A stretch of 48,113 nucleotides of DNA from Trueperaceae bacterium (GTDB lineage: Bacteria; Deinococcota; Deinococci; Deinococcales; Trueperaceae). Position numbers and translations under genes: made by a program. This document shows positions 22,225 to 30,745 of the stretch, piece after piece. A model generated the notes under the pieces. That model did no database searches. It saw nothing but the letters and a program-made list of their open reading frames with translations, and had not been told where the DNA came from. Every line of letters starts with the position of its first letter. Position 1 is the stretch's first letter. Location: positions 1 through 48,113 of the forward strand of contig JACFNR010000018.1 in the NCBI GenBank assembly GCA_019454765.1, read 5' to 3'.

Positions 22225-23441
22225 GCGCCTACCCCGGGCGCGGGCCGCGCGGGTTGGGGTCGGGGGATGGAGCCGGTCACCGCGGCGATGTCCCGGGCGA
22301 AGGCGTCCTCGTGAGACGCGGCGGCGCGCCGGAGGGCGTCGTCGCCCGGCGGGCCGAGCCTGACCAGCGCCGTGGCCGTCGCCAGGCGCACCTCGTAGTT
22401 CGGGTCGCCGAGTAGCCGCCACAAGACCGGCAGGGCAAGCCGCGACGGGGCGCCCACCAGCGCGTGCGCCGCCTGCACGCGAGTGCCGACGTGCGTCGCG
22501 TTCGCGGCCGCAGCCACTGCGGCCGTCCCGGCGGGGCTCACCACCCCGATGCGCGCGAGGGCCCGCAACGCGGCTGCCGCCGTCTCCCCCACCAACCCAT
22601 AGGCGAGGGCCCGCTCCACCAGGTCGCCTGCGGCGGGCGGTTGGACCGCGCCGAGCGCGTCGAGCGCCGCGGCACGCACCGCCTCGTGAGAACCGGCCGC
22701 CAGGAGTTCCGCGCAGAGCACCGCGACGTTCTGGCCTCCCGCGCTGATGGCGGCGGCCACGAACGGCCTCGCCGAGTCCGCGTCACGCAACGACCCGGCG
22801 TGGTCGCGGATGGTCGCGGCGACGTCCTTGACGGCGGCGTCACCGTAGGGCAGCCGCGCCAGGATCTTGCAGGCGCCCAGCAGGGCGGCGTGCGCTGTCC
22901 GCCGCTCGGGACCCCGGGCGGCCTCCACGAACAGCGGCAACGCCTCGAGCGGCGCGATCCACGCCAACCGCTCCATCGCCTCCACGGCCGCCATGCGCGT
23001 CCCGCCCCGCCGGGCGGCGACGGCCAGGTCGGCGCGCAGCACGCCCGTTACGGCGAGCCCCACCCGCACCGACTCCGCCCCCTCGCCGACCAGGTCCTGG
23101 AGGACCTCCGCCGCCGCCTCCGCCGCCGCCACCCGCTCCGCCGCCGGCACCACCGGGGGTGGCGCGCCGGCGGCGACCTCGCTCCAGGCGCGCGTCCACA
23201 CGGCGACGGCCGCGGCCCGGTTGCCGAGCGAGTCGCTAGCGGCCGCCAACGACAGGTGCACGAGAGCCACTAGCGTCAACGCCGCACCGGCCCCCGCCAG
23301 GGCCACCGTCAGCGACCCCCACGCGGTCGCCACGCTCGCGCCCGAACGGAGCTGCAACACGAGCGTCATCATCGTCACGGTGACGACGGTGGCAGCGACC
23401 AGGATGGTCACGAACATCGCCGCGACCCTGGTGCCCGCCAT
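22221..23441 (-). CDS. Membrane-anchored HEAT-repeat protein
   Basis: The 406-residue protein has two N-terminal membrane segments (residues about 8-30 and 45-68). A long run of alpha-helical HEAT/armadillo-like repeats follows (ALLGACKILARLPYG, AAALDALGAVQPPAAG, AALRALARIGVVSPAG, VRLATATALVRLGPPGDDAL). The repeats should face the cytoplasm and bind a partner protein. Its start codon overlaps the response-regulator stop and its stop overlaps the glycosyltransferase start, so all three are made in step. An adaptor role linking the regulator to the synthase is inference. Confidence 0.82.
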   Translation of the reverse strand: MAGTRVAAMFVTILVAATVVTVTMMTLVLQLRSGASVATAWGSLTVALAGAGAALTLVALVHLSLAAASDSLGNRAAAVAVWTRAWSEVAAGAPPPVVPAAERVAAAEAAAEVLQDLVGEGAESVRVGLAVTGVLRADLAVAARRGGTRMAAVEAMERLAWIAPLEALPLFVEAARGPERRTAHAALLGACKILARLPYGDAAVKDVAATIRDHAGSLRDADSARPFVAAAISAGGQNVAVLCAELLAAGSHEAVRAAALDALGAVQPPAAGDLVERALAYGLVGETAAAALRALARIGVVSPAGTAAVAAAANATHVGTRVQAAHALVGAPSRLALPVLWRLLGDPNYEVRLATATALVRLGPPGDDALRRAAASHEDAFARDIAAVTGSIPRPQPARPAPGVGA

Positions 23442-24307
23442 CAGAGCCTCAACGCGTCCAGTCGCTGCCTATCGTCGACGGGTGGCACCACCACCTGCAG
23501 GCGTACTCCCTCCTGGCGACCCTGCTCCACCCACCGCACCGCTCGGGTCACGCGCGCCACGAGGCTCCGCATGTCGACGGGCTTGGCCACGATGTCGGCG
23601 GCGCCCACCGCGAAGGCGCGCTCCACCTGGTCGGGCCCAGCCAGGTTGGACATCATCACGACGGCCGCCCCGGCGGCGACGAAGTTGGCGGCGTGATCGA
23701 GTCCGTTGCCGTCGGGGAGGAAGATGTCGAGAAGCACGGCGGTGGGCCTGGCGCCCGCCGCCAAGGCGGACTTGGCCGACTGGAGCTCCCCGAACTCGGC
23801 GGCCTGCCAGCCGGCCCGCTCGAACGCGCGGCGCGCGAGTAGCCTGATGGCAGGCGTGTCGTCGACGATCCAGACACTGGACGTCTCGGTCGCGGCGGGC
23901 GCCCGCTCGCGGGGCGGTGGCGTCGCCACCGGGGCCGCCGACGTGGCGGCGTCGCGCGGCACCAACGCTATGCGGTAGGCCCCGGCGGCCGCGGCGAGGG
24001 TGGAGACCCTCGCGTCGACCTGCGCCGCCACCAGTACGAGGCGTGGCGGCTGGCCGCCCTTGCCGCCGCCGCGGAGGGCCACGGCGGGGTGCAGGCCGGA
24101 CGGGAGGTTGGGCAACTCGGCGTCCACGACGACGAGGCCCAGCTCGGTCGTCGCAGCCAGGTCCCGCGCCGTTCGCGGCGTCGGAGCGACGGTCACGGTC
24201 CAGCCGGCGCAGGCCAGCGCGTGCCTGAAGGGCTCGGGGTCTCTGCCGGGTGCGAGGACCAGGAGCGCGGCCGTACCGCCGGGGGAAGCGGAACCGACGA
24301 GGGACAT
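23441..24307 (-). CDS. Double receiver-domain response regulator
   Basis: The 288-residue protein has two receiver-like domains and no DNA-binding or enzymatic output. The first (about 1-120) is degenerate, though LVVVDAELPN keeps a phospho-acceptor-like Asp. The second (about 140-265) is canonical: VWIVDDTPA (acidic pair), AVLLDIFLPDGNG (phosphorylated Asp), MMSN, and VAKPVD (Lys). It probably acts by protein contact, most likely on the co-expressed HEAT protein or synthase. No histidine kinase is in the window. The ATG at 24307 follows TAGCGT by 6 bases. Confidence 0.85.
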   Translation of the reverse strand: MSLVGSASPGGTAALLVLAPGRDPEPFRHALACAGWTVTVAPTPRTARDLAATTELGLVVVDAELPNLPSGLHPAVALRGGGKGGQPPRLVLVAAQVDARVSTLAAAAGAYRIALVPRDAATSAAPVATPPPRERAPAATETSSVWIVDDTPAIRLLARRAFERAGWQAAEFGELQSAKSALAAGARPTAVLLDIFLPDGNGLDHAANFVAAGAAVVMMSNLAGPDQVERAFAVGAADIVAKPVDMRSLVARVTRAVRWVEQGRQEGVRLQVVVPPVDDRQRLDALRL

Positions 24308-24313
24308 TGGCGG

Positions 24314-24319
24314 ACGCTA
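24314..24319 (-). promoter_or_regulatory. -10 box for a leaderless start (response regulator operon)
   Basis: TAGCGT on the minus strand ends 6 bases before the ATG at 24307. It is the only promoter I can see for the three-gene operon. Confidence 0.4.
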
Positions 24320-24449
24320 GCTCCACGGGGCACCGGCCGGCAGCCGACTTCCTCACACACGGCGCGCCCAGGTCGCCGTCTGGTGCGGCAAGCGCGGCGT
24401 CGGAGCCCGCCGCGACGCCCCGTTCTCGAGCGCCGACCAGCGCGACCGG

Positions 24450-25274
24450 CTAGCCGACGGCCTCGACGGCCACCACGGTCCCCGCGCACACCGCGATCGG
24501 CGCTTCCGACGTCGCGGACGACAACAGCAGGCAGCCGCGCTCGTCGATGCCCCGAGCCACGCCGCTCACGCGCCACCCCTCGCCGGCGCCGGCCGCGGAG
24601 CCGGGCACGGGCGCGGCGGTGCCGACCGCCTCCGCGTCGCCCACCGTGACGCGCTTGCCGGCCAACCAGTCGAGGGCCGCGTAGCGCCGCCTCAGAGCGG
24701 CGGGGACCGGGACGGCGCCCTCGTCGCTCACCGCCGCGGCCAGCGCGCCGCCGACCGCCTCCAAGACCAGCTCCTCGACGGCCGGCAGCGACCAGGACCG
24801 CAAGGCGGTGGCGGTGGGAGGCACGTCGTTCTCGACGTTGATCCCCACGCCCAGGAGGAGGTGCTCCCTCACACGCTCGACCAGGACGCCGCCGAGTTTC
24901 CTGTCGCGGTAGTAGAGGTCGTTCGGCCACTTGACCTTGCACCTCGCCCCGGCCGCACCGAGCGCTTCTGCGAGCGCCACCCCGACCGCCAGCGTCAGGC
25001 CGGCCCCGCCCGCCGGGAGGCGCGCCGCCGGCGTCACGAACGTCTGATAGCTTCCGCCGTCGCCGCTGCGCCAGCTTCCACCGCGACGACCACGCCCCGC
25101 CGACTGCGACCGCGCCCGCACCACCGTGCCGGCCGCATCCACGCCGCTAGCCAGCATGCGCTTAGCCACCTCCTGCGTCGAGTCGACGTCGCCGAGCAGC
25201 ACGACGCGCCAAGCCGGCGGAGCCGCCGGCGACTGCGCAGCCAATCCGGCCGGACCGTCGCTCTCCGTCGTCAC
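24450..25274 (-). CDS. birA: Biotin-[acetyl-CoA-carboxylase] ligase
   Basis: The 274-residue enzyme should attach biotin to carboxylase carrier proteins through biotinyl-AMP. Visible motifs are DSTQEVAKRM near residue 31, SAGRGRRGGSWRSGDGG near residue 58 (the biotin/ATP loop, GRGRxGR-like), KWPNDLYYRDRKLGGVLVE near residue 115, and GVGINVEND near residue 142. There is no N-terminal helix-turn-helix, so it is the non-repressor (group I) type. The GTG start at 25274 overlaps the smc stop as GTGA. The longer open frame upstream of this GTG is a shadow of smc. Confidence 0.9.
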   Translation of the reverse strand: MTTESDGPAGLAAQSPAAPPAWRVVLLGDVDSTQEVAKRMLASGVDAAGTVVRARSQSAGRGRRGGSWRSGDGGSYQTFVTPAARLPAGGAGLTLAVGVALAEALGAAGARCKVKWPNDLYYRDRKLGGVLVERVREHLLLGVGINVENDVPPTATALRSWSLPAVEELVLEAVGGALAAAVSDEGAVPVPAALRRRYAALDWLAGKRVTVGDAEAVGTAAPVPGSAAGAGEGWRVSGVARGIDERGCLLLSSATSEAPIAVCAGTVVAVEAVG

Positions 25275-28200
25275 GCGGGCAACTCCGCCTCCTTGCGGAT
25301 GCTGAAGACGCGGCTGACGCCCTGCTCGGTCGTGATGCCCCACAGGGTCTCGGCGATCTCGAAGGTCGCCTTCTGGTGGGTGATGAGCACGAACTGGGTC
25401 CCCTGCGCGGCGAGGCGCGCCACGAACTGGCCGTAGCGGCGGATGTTGGCCTCATCGAGAGGGGCGTCGACCTCGTCGAGGACCGCCACCGGCAACCCGC
25501 CACCCTCGTCGGCGATCAGCGAGAACAGGAACGCGAGCGCGCCCATGGTGCGCTCCCCGACCGACAGCAGGTGGAGCGAGTGCGTCTGCTTGCCGGGAGG
25601 CTGCAGCCGGATCCGCACGCCCACGGGTCGGCTGCCCTCGGCGTCCACCTCGATGGCGCCTCGCGCATCCGGGCCGAAGAGCTGCTTGACGTGACGCGAG
25701 AACGCCGTCTGCAGGCGCTCGAGCGCCGCGTTCAGCCGCGCGCTCGTCTCCTTGTCGATCCGGTCGAGCGTCGACTCGAGCTCGGCGACGGCCAGCGTGG
25801 CCTGCACCGCCTCCACCTCGAGGTTCTCCTTGCGCTCCGTCACCTCGGCCAGGTCGATGGCGGCGCGGTGGTTGACGGCCCCGAGCGCATCGAGCTCGTC
25901 GGTGACCTCGCGCAGCCGGGCGCGACCGGCGCGCTCGGTGATGTCCAGCGCTTCGATCCCGGCAGGGAACGCCCGCAGCTCCTCCTGCGCCAGCTCCAAC
26001 GCGGCGTCGCGCCTCGCCGCCTGGAGCCTCACGTCCTCAAGCTCCTGCGCGCGCGTCGCCTGCGCCGCAGTCTCCGCCGTCAACTGCTCCTCGAAGGCAG
26101 CCAGCGCCGCGCGCGCCGCGGCCACCTCTCCCTCTTCGGTCGCCAGGTCGGCGGGAACGGCCGCCTGGGCGGCGTCCCTCTCGGTTTCCGCCGCCGCCAG
26201 CTCGACCGCCTGCTCGGCGGCGGCCCGAGCGAGCTCCTCGTGTTCGGCCGCCAGCTGGACGGCGCGCGCGGCGCCCGCCTCGTAACGCGAGAGCGCCTCC
26301 TCGTGCTGGCGCCACCGTTCCCGCGCCAGAGCCGCCGCCTGCTCGGCCCGGGCGGCCTCGCCGCGCGCCTCGGCGAGCGCCGTTCGCGCCGCGTCGAGCG
26401 CGGCGACTGCCCCGTCGAGGTCCGCCTCGGCGGTCGCGACGGCGGCAACGAGGTCGGTAGCGGCTGCGTGCGGCACTTCCGGCAGGGCGGCGGACTCCGC
26501 CGCGAGCCGTTCCCGCCGCGAACGCAGGTCGATGAGGAGGCGCTCCCGCCCCGCGCCGCGCTCGCGCGCCTCGGCCAGCGCCAGCGCCGCACCCCGGTTC
26601 GCCTCCGCCGCCGTGCGCACTGCCTCGAGCAGCTCGCGCATCACCGCCTGCTCGGCGTTGAGTTGGCGCTGCGCCTCCTGCGCAGCGTCGGAGCTGCTCC
26701 GCGCCGCCGCCTCGGCCTCCTCGAGGTCGGCGGCGGCCCCCAGCACCGTGGCGTGCTGCGAGCGCTTGCCGCCGCTCATGGCGCCGCTGGGCTCGACCAC
26801 GTCGCCCTGCAGGGTGACCAGCCGCGGGCGCGCCCCGGGGCGCCGGGCGATCGCGGTGGCGGCATCGATGTCGGTGACCACGAGCGTGCCACTCAGGAGG
26901 TTGTCGAACAGCGTGGCGTACTCCCCGTCCACCTCGATCAGCGCCGTGGCGGGGGCGATGACGCCGGGGTGGGAGGCGCCGGGCCGGCCCCGCTCGCCCT
27001 GCGGCCTCAGGAGGTCCAGCGGGAGGACGGTCACGAAGCCGCCCGAGCGCCGCACGTGTTCCAGCACCTTCTTGCCCGCCTCGGCGGTCGCTACCACCAC
27101 ATACTCGGCGCGCCGACCGAGCGCCCCCGCGATGGCCTCTTGGTACTCGGGCGCCACCTTCACCAGGTCGGCGACGGCGCCGATCACGCCTTCGATGCCA
27201 GAGGCGAGCGCGTTGCGGGGCCCCTGCGCGAAGCCGCGCCTGGCCTCGAAGGCCGCGCGGCTGCGCGCGGCGGCGGCCCCGCGCGAGACCGCCTCGGCCG
27301 CGGCCAACGCGTGGCGTTCGTGCGCGCGCTGCAGCGCCGCGCGCTGGGCTTCGGCCTCCCCCTCCGCCCGTGCGAGGTCCGCGGCGGCGGCGGCCTGGCG
27401 CGCGCCGAGCGCTTCCAGGTCGGCGCCGCTCGTGTCGGCCTCCATGGCCGCCACCTGGGCGTCCACCTGGGTGAGTTGCGCCCGGAGCGCCTCGCGGCGC
27501 GACTCGAGTGCCGCCCCTTCGCGCTCTACAGTGGCGTGATCGCGCCTCAACCGCTCGAACGCCTCGCGCGCCGCGCGTTCACGATCGGCCGCCGCGGTCA
27601 ACGCGGCCTCGCGGTCGGCCGCGCCAAGCGCCGCGGCGGCCGCACGTTCGGCCGCCGCCTGCGGCGCCTCGTCGGGCGGGGTTGGCCTCGCGGCCTGGGC
27701 GAGCCTGTCGCGCTCCGTGCTCACCGCGCGGGCGCGGGCGGCGAGCGCGTCGGCCCGCTCCGTCAGCCGCTCCAGGCGTTCCTGCGCCAGCCTGAGGTTG
27801 CCGCGGCGGTACTCGAGCCGCGCGGCAGCCTCCCTGTAACGCTCCTCCGCCCCGTCGCGGTCGGTGGCGAGCCGCCTGCCGCCCTCGCGGAGGTCGAGCA
27901 GCCGCTGCCGACCGTCGGCGAGGGCGGCCTCGAGCAGCCCGCGCCGGCCGTCCAGCTCGGCGATCTCGGTAGCCAGGCCCGCTTCGCGCAGGCGCGCGAG
28001 GGTGAACCGCAGGCGCAGTTGCAGGGCGCTCAGCTCGGCGTGGCGCTTGGCGCCGGCCGCCTCGCCCTCCAGCGACCGGCAGCGGGCCGCCAGCTCCGCG
28101 AGCACGTCCTGCAGCCGAGCCAGGTGCTGTCCCGCCGTCTCGAGCCGCGCCACGGTCTGGTCGCGCCTGCCGGCGAGCCGGGCCACGCCGGCCGCCTCGG

Positions 28201-28663
28201 CGACGTGCTCGAGGAGCTTGGCGGGGTCGGCCATCAGCACCTGGCTCACCTCGCCCTGCCCGATGATCGCCAGGCCCGACCGGCCGAGTCCCGTTCCAGC
28301 CAAGGCCTCCTCCACGTCCAGGAAGCGTGCGCTGCGCCCGTTGAGGCGTAGGCGCGTGGTGCCGTCACGGTCGATGCTGCGGTAGACCTTCACGCCGGCC
28401 CCGCCGTGCTTGAGCTCGAGCTCCACCTCGGCGAGGCCGACCGAGCGCTTTCCGCTCGCGCCGTGGAAGATGAGGTCCGTCTTGTCGGTGGCGCGGAACT
28501 CGCGCGCCCGGCCGCCGCCTGTCGTCCAGCGCAGCGCGTCGAGCACGTTCGACTTGCCCGACCCGTTCGGGCCGATGATGGCGGTGACGCCGGGGGCGAA
28601 CTCGAGGGTGGCGCGGTTGCCGAAGCTCTTGAAGCCCTGCAGCGTCAGCGAAGCTAGTCGCAC
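25271..28663 (-). CDS. smc: Chromosome segregation ATPase SMC
   Basis: The 1130-residue protein has the SMC plan. Walker A GPNGSGKSN is at residues 31-39, followed by a long coiled coil, a hinge around residues 490-620 (GVIGAVADLVKVAPEYQEAI), a second coiled coil, the signature LLSVGERTMGALAF near residue 1035, and Walker B VLDEVDAPLDEANIRR near 1060. The signature has Val where most SMCs have Gly (LSGGE); Deinococcus-type SMCs are also known to vary here. It loads with ScpA/ScpB to fold and separate the chromosome. The GTG at 28663 lies 13 bases after hspR. No ScpA/B genes are in the window. Confidence 0.95.
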   Translation of the reverse strand: MRLASLTLQGFKSFGNRATLEFAPGVTAIIGPNGSGKSNVLDALRWTTGGGRAREFRATDKTDLIFHGASGKRSVGLAEVELELKHGGAGVKVYRSIDRDGTTRLRLNGRSARFLDVEEALAGTGLGRSGLAIIGQGEVSQVLMADPAKLLEHVAEAAGVARLAGRRDQTVARLETAGQHLARLQDVLAELAARCRSLEGEAAGAKRHAELSALQLRLRFTLARLREAGLATEIAELDGRRGLLEAALADGRQRLLDLREGGRRLATDRDGAEERYREAAARLEYRRGNLRLAQERLERLTERADALAARARAVSTERDRLAQAARPTPPDEAPQAAAERAAAAALGAADREAALTAAADRERAAREAFERLRRDHATVEREGAALESRREALRAQLTQVDAQVAAMEADTSGADLEALGARQAAAAADLARAEGEAEAQRAALQRAHERHALAAAEAVSRGAAAARSRAAFEARRGFAQGPRNALASGIEGVIGAVADLVKVAPEYQEAIAGALGRRAEYVVVATAEAGKKVLEHVRRSGGFVTVLPLDLLRPQGERGRPGASHPGVIAPATALIEVDGEYATLFDNLLSGTLVVTDIDAATAIARRPGARPRLVTLQGDVVEPSGAMSGGKRSQHATVLGAAADLEEAEAAARSSSDAAQEAQRQLNAEQAVMRELLEAVRTAAEANRGAALALAEARERGAGRERLLIDLRSRRERLAAESAALPEVPHAAATDLVAAVATAEADLDGAVAALDAARTALAEARGEAARAEQAAALARERWRQHEEALSRYEAGAARAVQLAAEHEELARAAAEQAVELAAAETERDAAQAAVPADLATEEGEVAAARAALAAFEEQLTAETAAQATRAQELEDVRLQAARRDAALELAQEELRAFPAGIEALDITERAGRARLREVTDELDALGAVNHRAAIDLAEVTERKENLEVEAVQATLAVAELESTLDRIDKETSARLNAALERLQTAFSRHVKQLFGPDARGAIEVDAEGSRPVGVRIRLQPPGKQTHSLHLLSVGERTMGALAFLFSLIADEGGGLPVAVLDEVDAPLDEANIRRYGQFVARLAAQGTQFVLITHQKATFEIAETLWGITTEQGVSRVFSIRKEAELPA

Positions 28664-28676
28664 TCGGGGCGGATCC

Positions 28677-29150
28677 TCACCCGCGCTCGTCGGGGTCGCC
28701 GTCGCCCGGCCGCGGGAGCGCCCGGCCCCTGAGGGTGTCGAGCCGGTCGCGGAGCTGGCTCTGCAGGTCGGTGATCCGCCCCTCCATCGTCGTCTGGAGC
28801 TGATCGAGGCGGTGCCGAAGCCGGATTATCTCCTCCACGCCGGCCAGGTTGACGCCCAACTCCTGCGTAAGGCGCCTGATCTCGCGGAGTTGCTCGATGT
28901 TGCGCTGCGAGTAGAGTCGCGTCTTGCCCGCGCTGCGGCTGGGCTCGATGAGGCCCTTGCGCTCGTAGAGGCGGAGGGTCTGCGGGTGCATGTCGACCAG
29001 TTCGGCCGCGACGCTTATCACGTATAGGGGCTTGTCCTGGTCGATGCCGCGCGGGTCTTCGCCGGCGTCGTCCACCCCGTGGCCGGGGCCGCCTTCCGAC
29101 ACGTCCTCGACGGGTGCCAGCAGCTCGGAACCTTGCAACCGGTCGTTCAC
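28677..29150 (-). CDS. hspR: MerR-family heat-shock repressor HspR
   Basis: The product of about 157 residues carries the HspR variant of the MerR helix-turn-helix: [20 protein letters not shown] then [20 protein letters not shown] coiled coil for dimer formation follows ([20 protein letters not shown]). HspR represses chaperone operons and works with DnaK in actinobacteria and Deinococcus. It follows dnaJ directly. I prefer the GTG at 29150, seven bases after the dnaJ stop with AGGGTG upstream; a TTG at 29183 would overlap dnaJ by 26 bases. A HAIR-like operator lies before dnaJ, so HspR probably controls its own operon. Confidence 0.88.
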   Translation of the reverse strand: MNDRLQGSELLAPVEDVSEGGPGHGVDDAGEDPRGIDQDKPLYVISVAAELVDMHPQTLRLYERKGLIEPSRSAGKTRLYSQRNIEQLREIRRLTQELGVNLAGVEEIIRLRHRLDQLQTTMEGRITDLQSQLRDRLDTLRGRALPRPGDGDPDERG

Positions 29151-29157
29151 GTTCGCG

Positions 29158-30186
29158 TCACCCTGCCTCGCCTCCAACGCCAAGTCTACGCAACCAGCGG
29201 CCCGCGGCGCGAGCCGCGCCCTCGAGCCAGGCAGTGGCGAGCGTGAGCCTCAGGTCGCCGCGCGACCCGCCCGGTCCCGGCAGGCCCATGCCATGGGCGA
29301 CCACCGTCGCGCCGGCGGCGCTGCCGGGCGGGATGGTCACGGCGACCCCGCTGTACTCGGCCGCGCCACCCCGCGTCGCCTCCCAGGGCGTGACCGTGAG
29401 CGGCGCGTGGACGTCGAAGTCGCGCACCTGGGCGTCGGCGGGCTTGGACCAACCGACCTGCACCATCACGTCGCCGGGTGGGTTGCCGGGCCCGCCGGCG
29501 CCGGCCAGCCGCAGCCGGGCGCCGACCGGCGTGTTGGGCGGGACCGTTACGTCCAGCTTGGCGCCGCCGCGCCTCACGCCGCGACCGCCGCAGTCTGGGC
29601 AGGTGGCGTCCGCGGTGCGCGCTCCGGCCTCGAAAGGTCCGAGGGGCCGCACCACCCCGGCGCCAGGCGCCAGGCGCCCCGTGCCCTTGCACGTGGGGCA
29701 GACGCACGGTCCCGGCACGGCGACGACCCTGTTGGTGCCGGCGTGCAGCTCGCCCAGCGTCAGCGCCGCCGTGAGCTCGTACGTCCGGCCCGCCACCAGG
29801 CCCGCGCCTCGCAACACTCCCGTCATCATGCCGAAGAGCGCGTCGAAGACGGCGTTGCCGGTGTGGGGCACGCCGCCCTGAGAGCCCCAGTCGACGTGGA
29901 TGTCCGCGTCGCGGAAGACGTCGCGCCAATCGACCTGGCTCGTGTCGTGGCGGTACCCGGCAGGGCCCTGCCCGCCGAAGCGGTCGTAGCGGGCGCGGGA
30001 CGCGGGGTCTCGCAGGACGGCGTAGGCCTCCGACAGCTCCTTGAAGCGTTCCTCCGCCTGGCGGTCGCCGGGGTTACGGTCCGGATGGTAGCGTAACGCC
30101 TTCTCGCGGTAGGCGGCCTTGAGTGCGTCGGCGTCGGCGTCTCGCGGGACGCCTAGCACCTCGTAGGGGTCGCGGGCCACTGTCAC
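29158..30186 (-). CDS. dnaJ: DnaJ-family co-chaperone with reduced zinc finger
   Basis: The 342-residue protein starts with a full J-domain ([20 protein letters not shown], then YHPDRNPGD with the essential HPD). A Gly-rich stretch follows, then only two zinc-binding repeats, CPTCKGTG and CPDCGGRG, instead of the usual four. The C-terminal peptide-binding domains follow ([28 protein letters not shown]). One zinc site rather than two should remain. The start is GTG 30186, 7 bases after TATGCT; an ATG at 30198 lies within that box. It stimulates DnaK, which is not in the window. Confidence 0.9.
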   Translation of the reverse strand: MTVARDPYEVLGVPRDADADALKAAYREKALRYHPDRNPGDRQAEERFKELSEAYAVLRDPASRARYDRFGGQGPAGYRHDTSQVDWRDVFRDADIHVDWGSQGGVPHTGNAVFDALFGMMTGVLRGAGLVAGRTYELTAALTLGELHAGTNRVVAVPGPCVCPTCKGTGRLAPGAGVVRPLGPFEAGARTADATCPDCGGRGVRRGGAKLDVTVPPNTPVGARLRLAGAGGPGNPPGDVMVQVGWSKPADAQVRDFDVHAPLTVTPWEATRGGAAEYSGVAVTIPPGSAAGATVVAHGMGLPGPGGSRGDLRLTLATAWLEGAARAAGRWLRRLGVGGEAG

Positions 30187-30193
30187 AGGAGCA

Positions 30194-30199
30194 AGCATA
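30194..30199 (-). promoter_or_regulatory. -10 box for a leaderless start (dnaJ-hspR)
   Basis: TATGCT on the minus strand ends 7 bases before the GTG at 30186. The HAIR-like element lies 5 bases upstream of it. Confidence 0.5.
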
Positions 30200-30204
30200 C
30201 GTTT

Positions 30205-30225
30205 TTTGAGCGCCGGAGACTAAAG
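30205..30225 (-). promoter_or_regulatory. HAIR-like operator for HspR
   Basis: Read on the minus strand, CTTTAGT, seven bases, GCTCAAA compares with the HspR operator consensus CTTGAGT-N7-ACTCAAG. Eleven of 14 fixed positions match and the 7-base spacing is exact. It covers the -35 region of the dnaJ-hspR promoter, the right place for a repressor encoded by the second gene. Confidence 0.6.
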
Positions 30226-30287
30226 TCCTGGCTGCAGCCGGGCGGTGCTATCTTGGGAACCGGCCGGCGGTACCATCGACGCCTGCC

Positions 30288-30308
30288 GTGACCGGAGGTG
30301 TCGCGTGA
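30288..30308 (+). CDS. Possible 6-residue micro-ORF overlapping a lipoprotein gene
   Basis: A GTG 11 bases after TACCAT (30271-30276) opens the frame GTG ACC GGA GGT GTC GCG and a TGA that overlaps the lipoprotein start as GTGA. The frame contains GGAGGT well placed for GTG 30305, so a normal short leader explains it equally well. Confidence 0.25.
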   Translation: MTGGVA

Positions 30309-30649
30309 CGCGAAGGAAGAGGCTGGCGGTCGCCTTCGTGGCCGCCGCGCTGCTCGTGATGGGGCTCTCGGCGTGCCGCAACGAGACCCAGAACCGCATC
30401 CGGCGGAGCATCCAGGAGTACACGGCGCAGCGCATGTACATCACCATCTACTCGTACGACGGGAAGGTCGTCTTCACCGGGCTCGTGGACGGGAAGGTCA
30501 CGCGCAGCGGCAACGCCTCGGAGGGCGGCTCCGGCTCCGAGTCGCTGGGCGACTACATCTACTGGTACGACGAGCGCGGCCGCTACCTCCAGACGGACCT
30601 CCCCTACCTCGTCTCCACCTACGACAGGAACGTACCCGCCGCCCCCTGA
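30305..30649 (+). CDS. Small lipoprotein of unknown function
   Basis: The 114-residue protein has a basic start (MTRRKRLAVAF), a hydrophobic stretch and the lipobox LSAC near residue 23, so it should be lipid-anchored. The mature part (RMYITIYSYDGKVVFTGLVD, GDYIYWYDERGRYLQTD) is beta-rich and Tyr-rich. I recognise no family. The start is GTG 30305, set by GGAGGT six bases upstream. It diverges from dnaJ across a shared 118-base region. Confidence 0.7.
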   Translation: MTRRKRLAVAFVAAALLVMGLSACRNETQNRIRRSIQEYTAQRMYITIYSYDGKVVFTGLVDGKVTRSGNASEGGSGSESLGDYIYWYDERGRYLQTDLPYLVSTYDRNVPAAP

Positions 30650-30696
30650 GGCCACGCCTTGCCGGGGCTCCGCCGCACGGTTAAGGAACGGTGTCC

Positions 30697-30724
30697 TTGC
30701 CGGCTGGGGGAGCGTTGCTACACT
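30697..30724 (+). promoter_or_regulatory. Promoter of the DUF4384 lipoprotein gene
   Basis: TTGCCG (30697-30702), 16 bases and TACACT (30719-30724) form a fair -35/-10 pair. The leader would be about 15 bases with AGGAGG before the ATG at 30746, a conventional leadered gene. Confidence 0.5.
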
Positions 30725-30745
30725 TGTGTCAGCTAGGAGGCACAC

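Noticed and set aside
25376-28351. Very long plus-strand open frame opposite smc
   Set aside because: It is Arg/Gly/Leu-rich, has no family motif and lies wholly opposite smc. GC-rich codon use keeps the antisense frame open.
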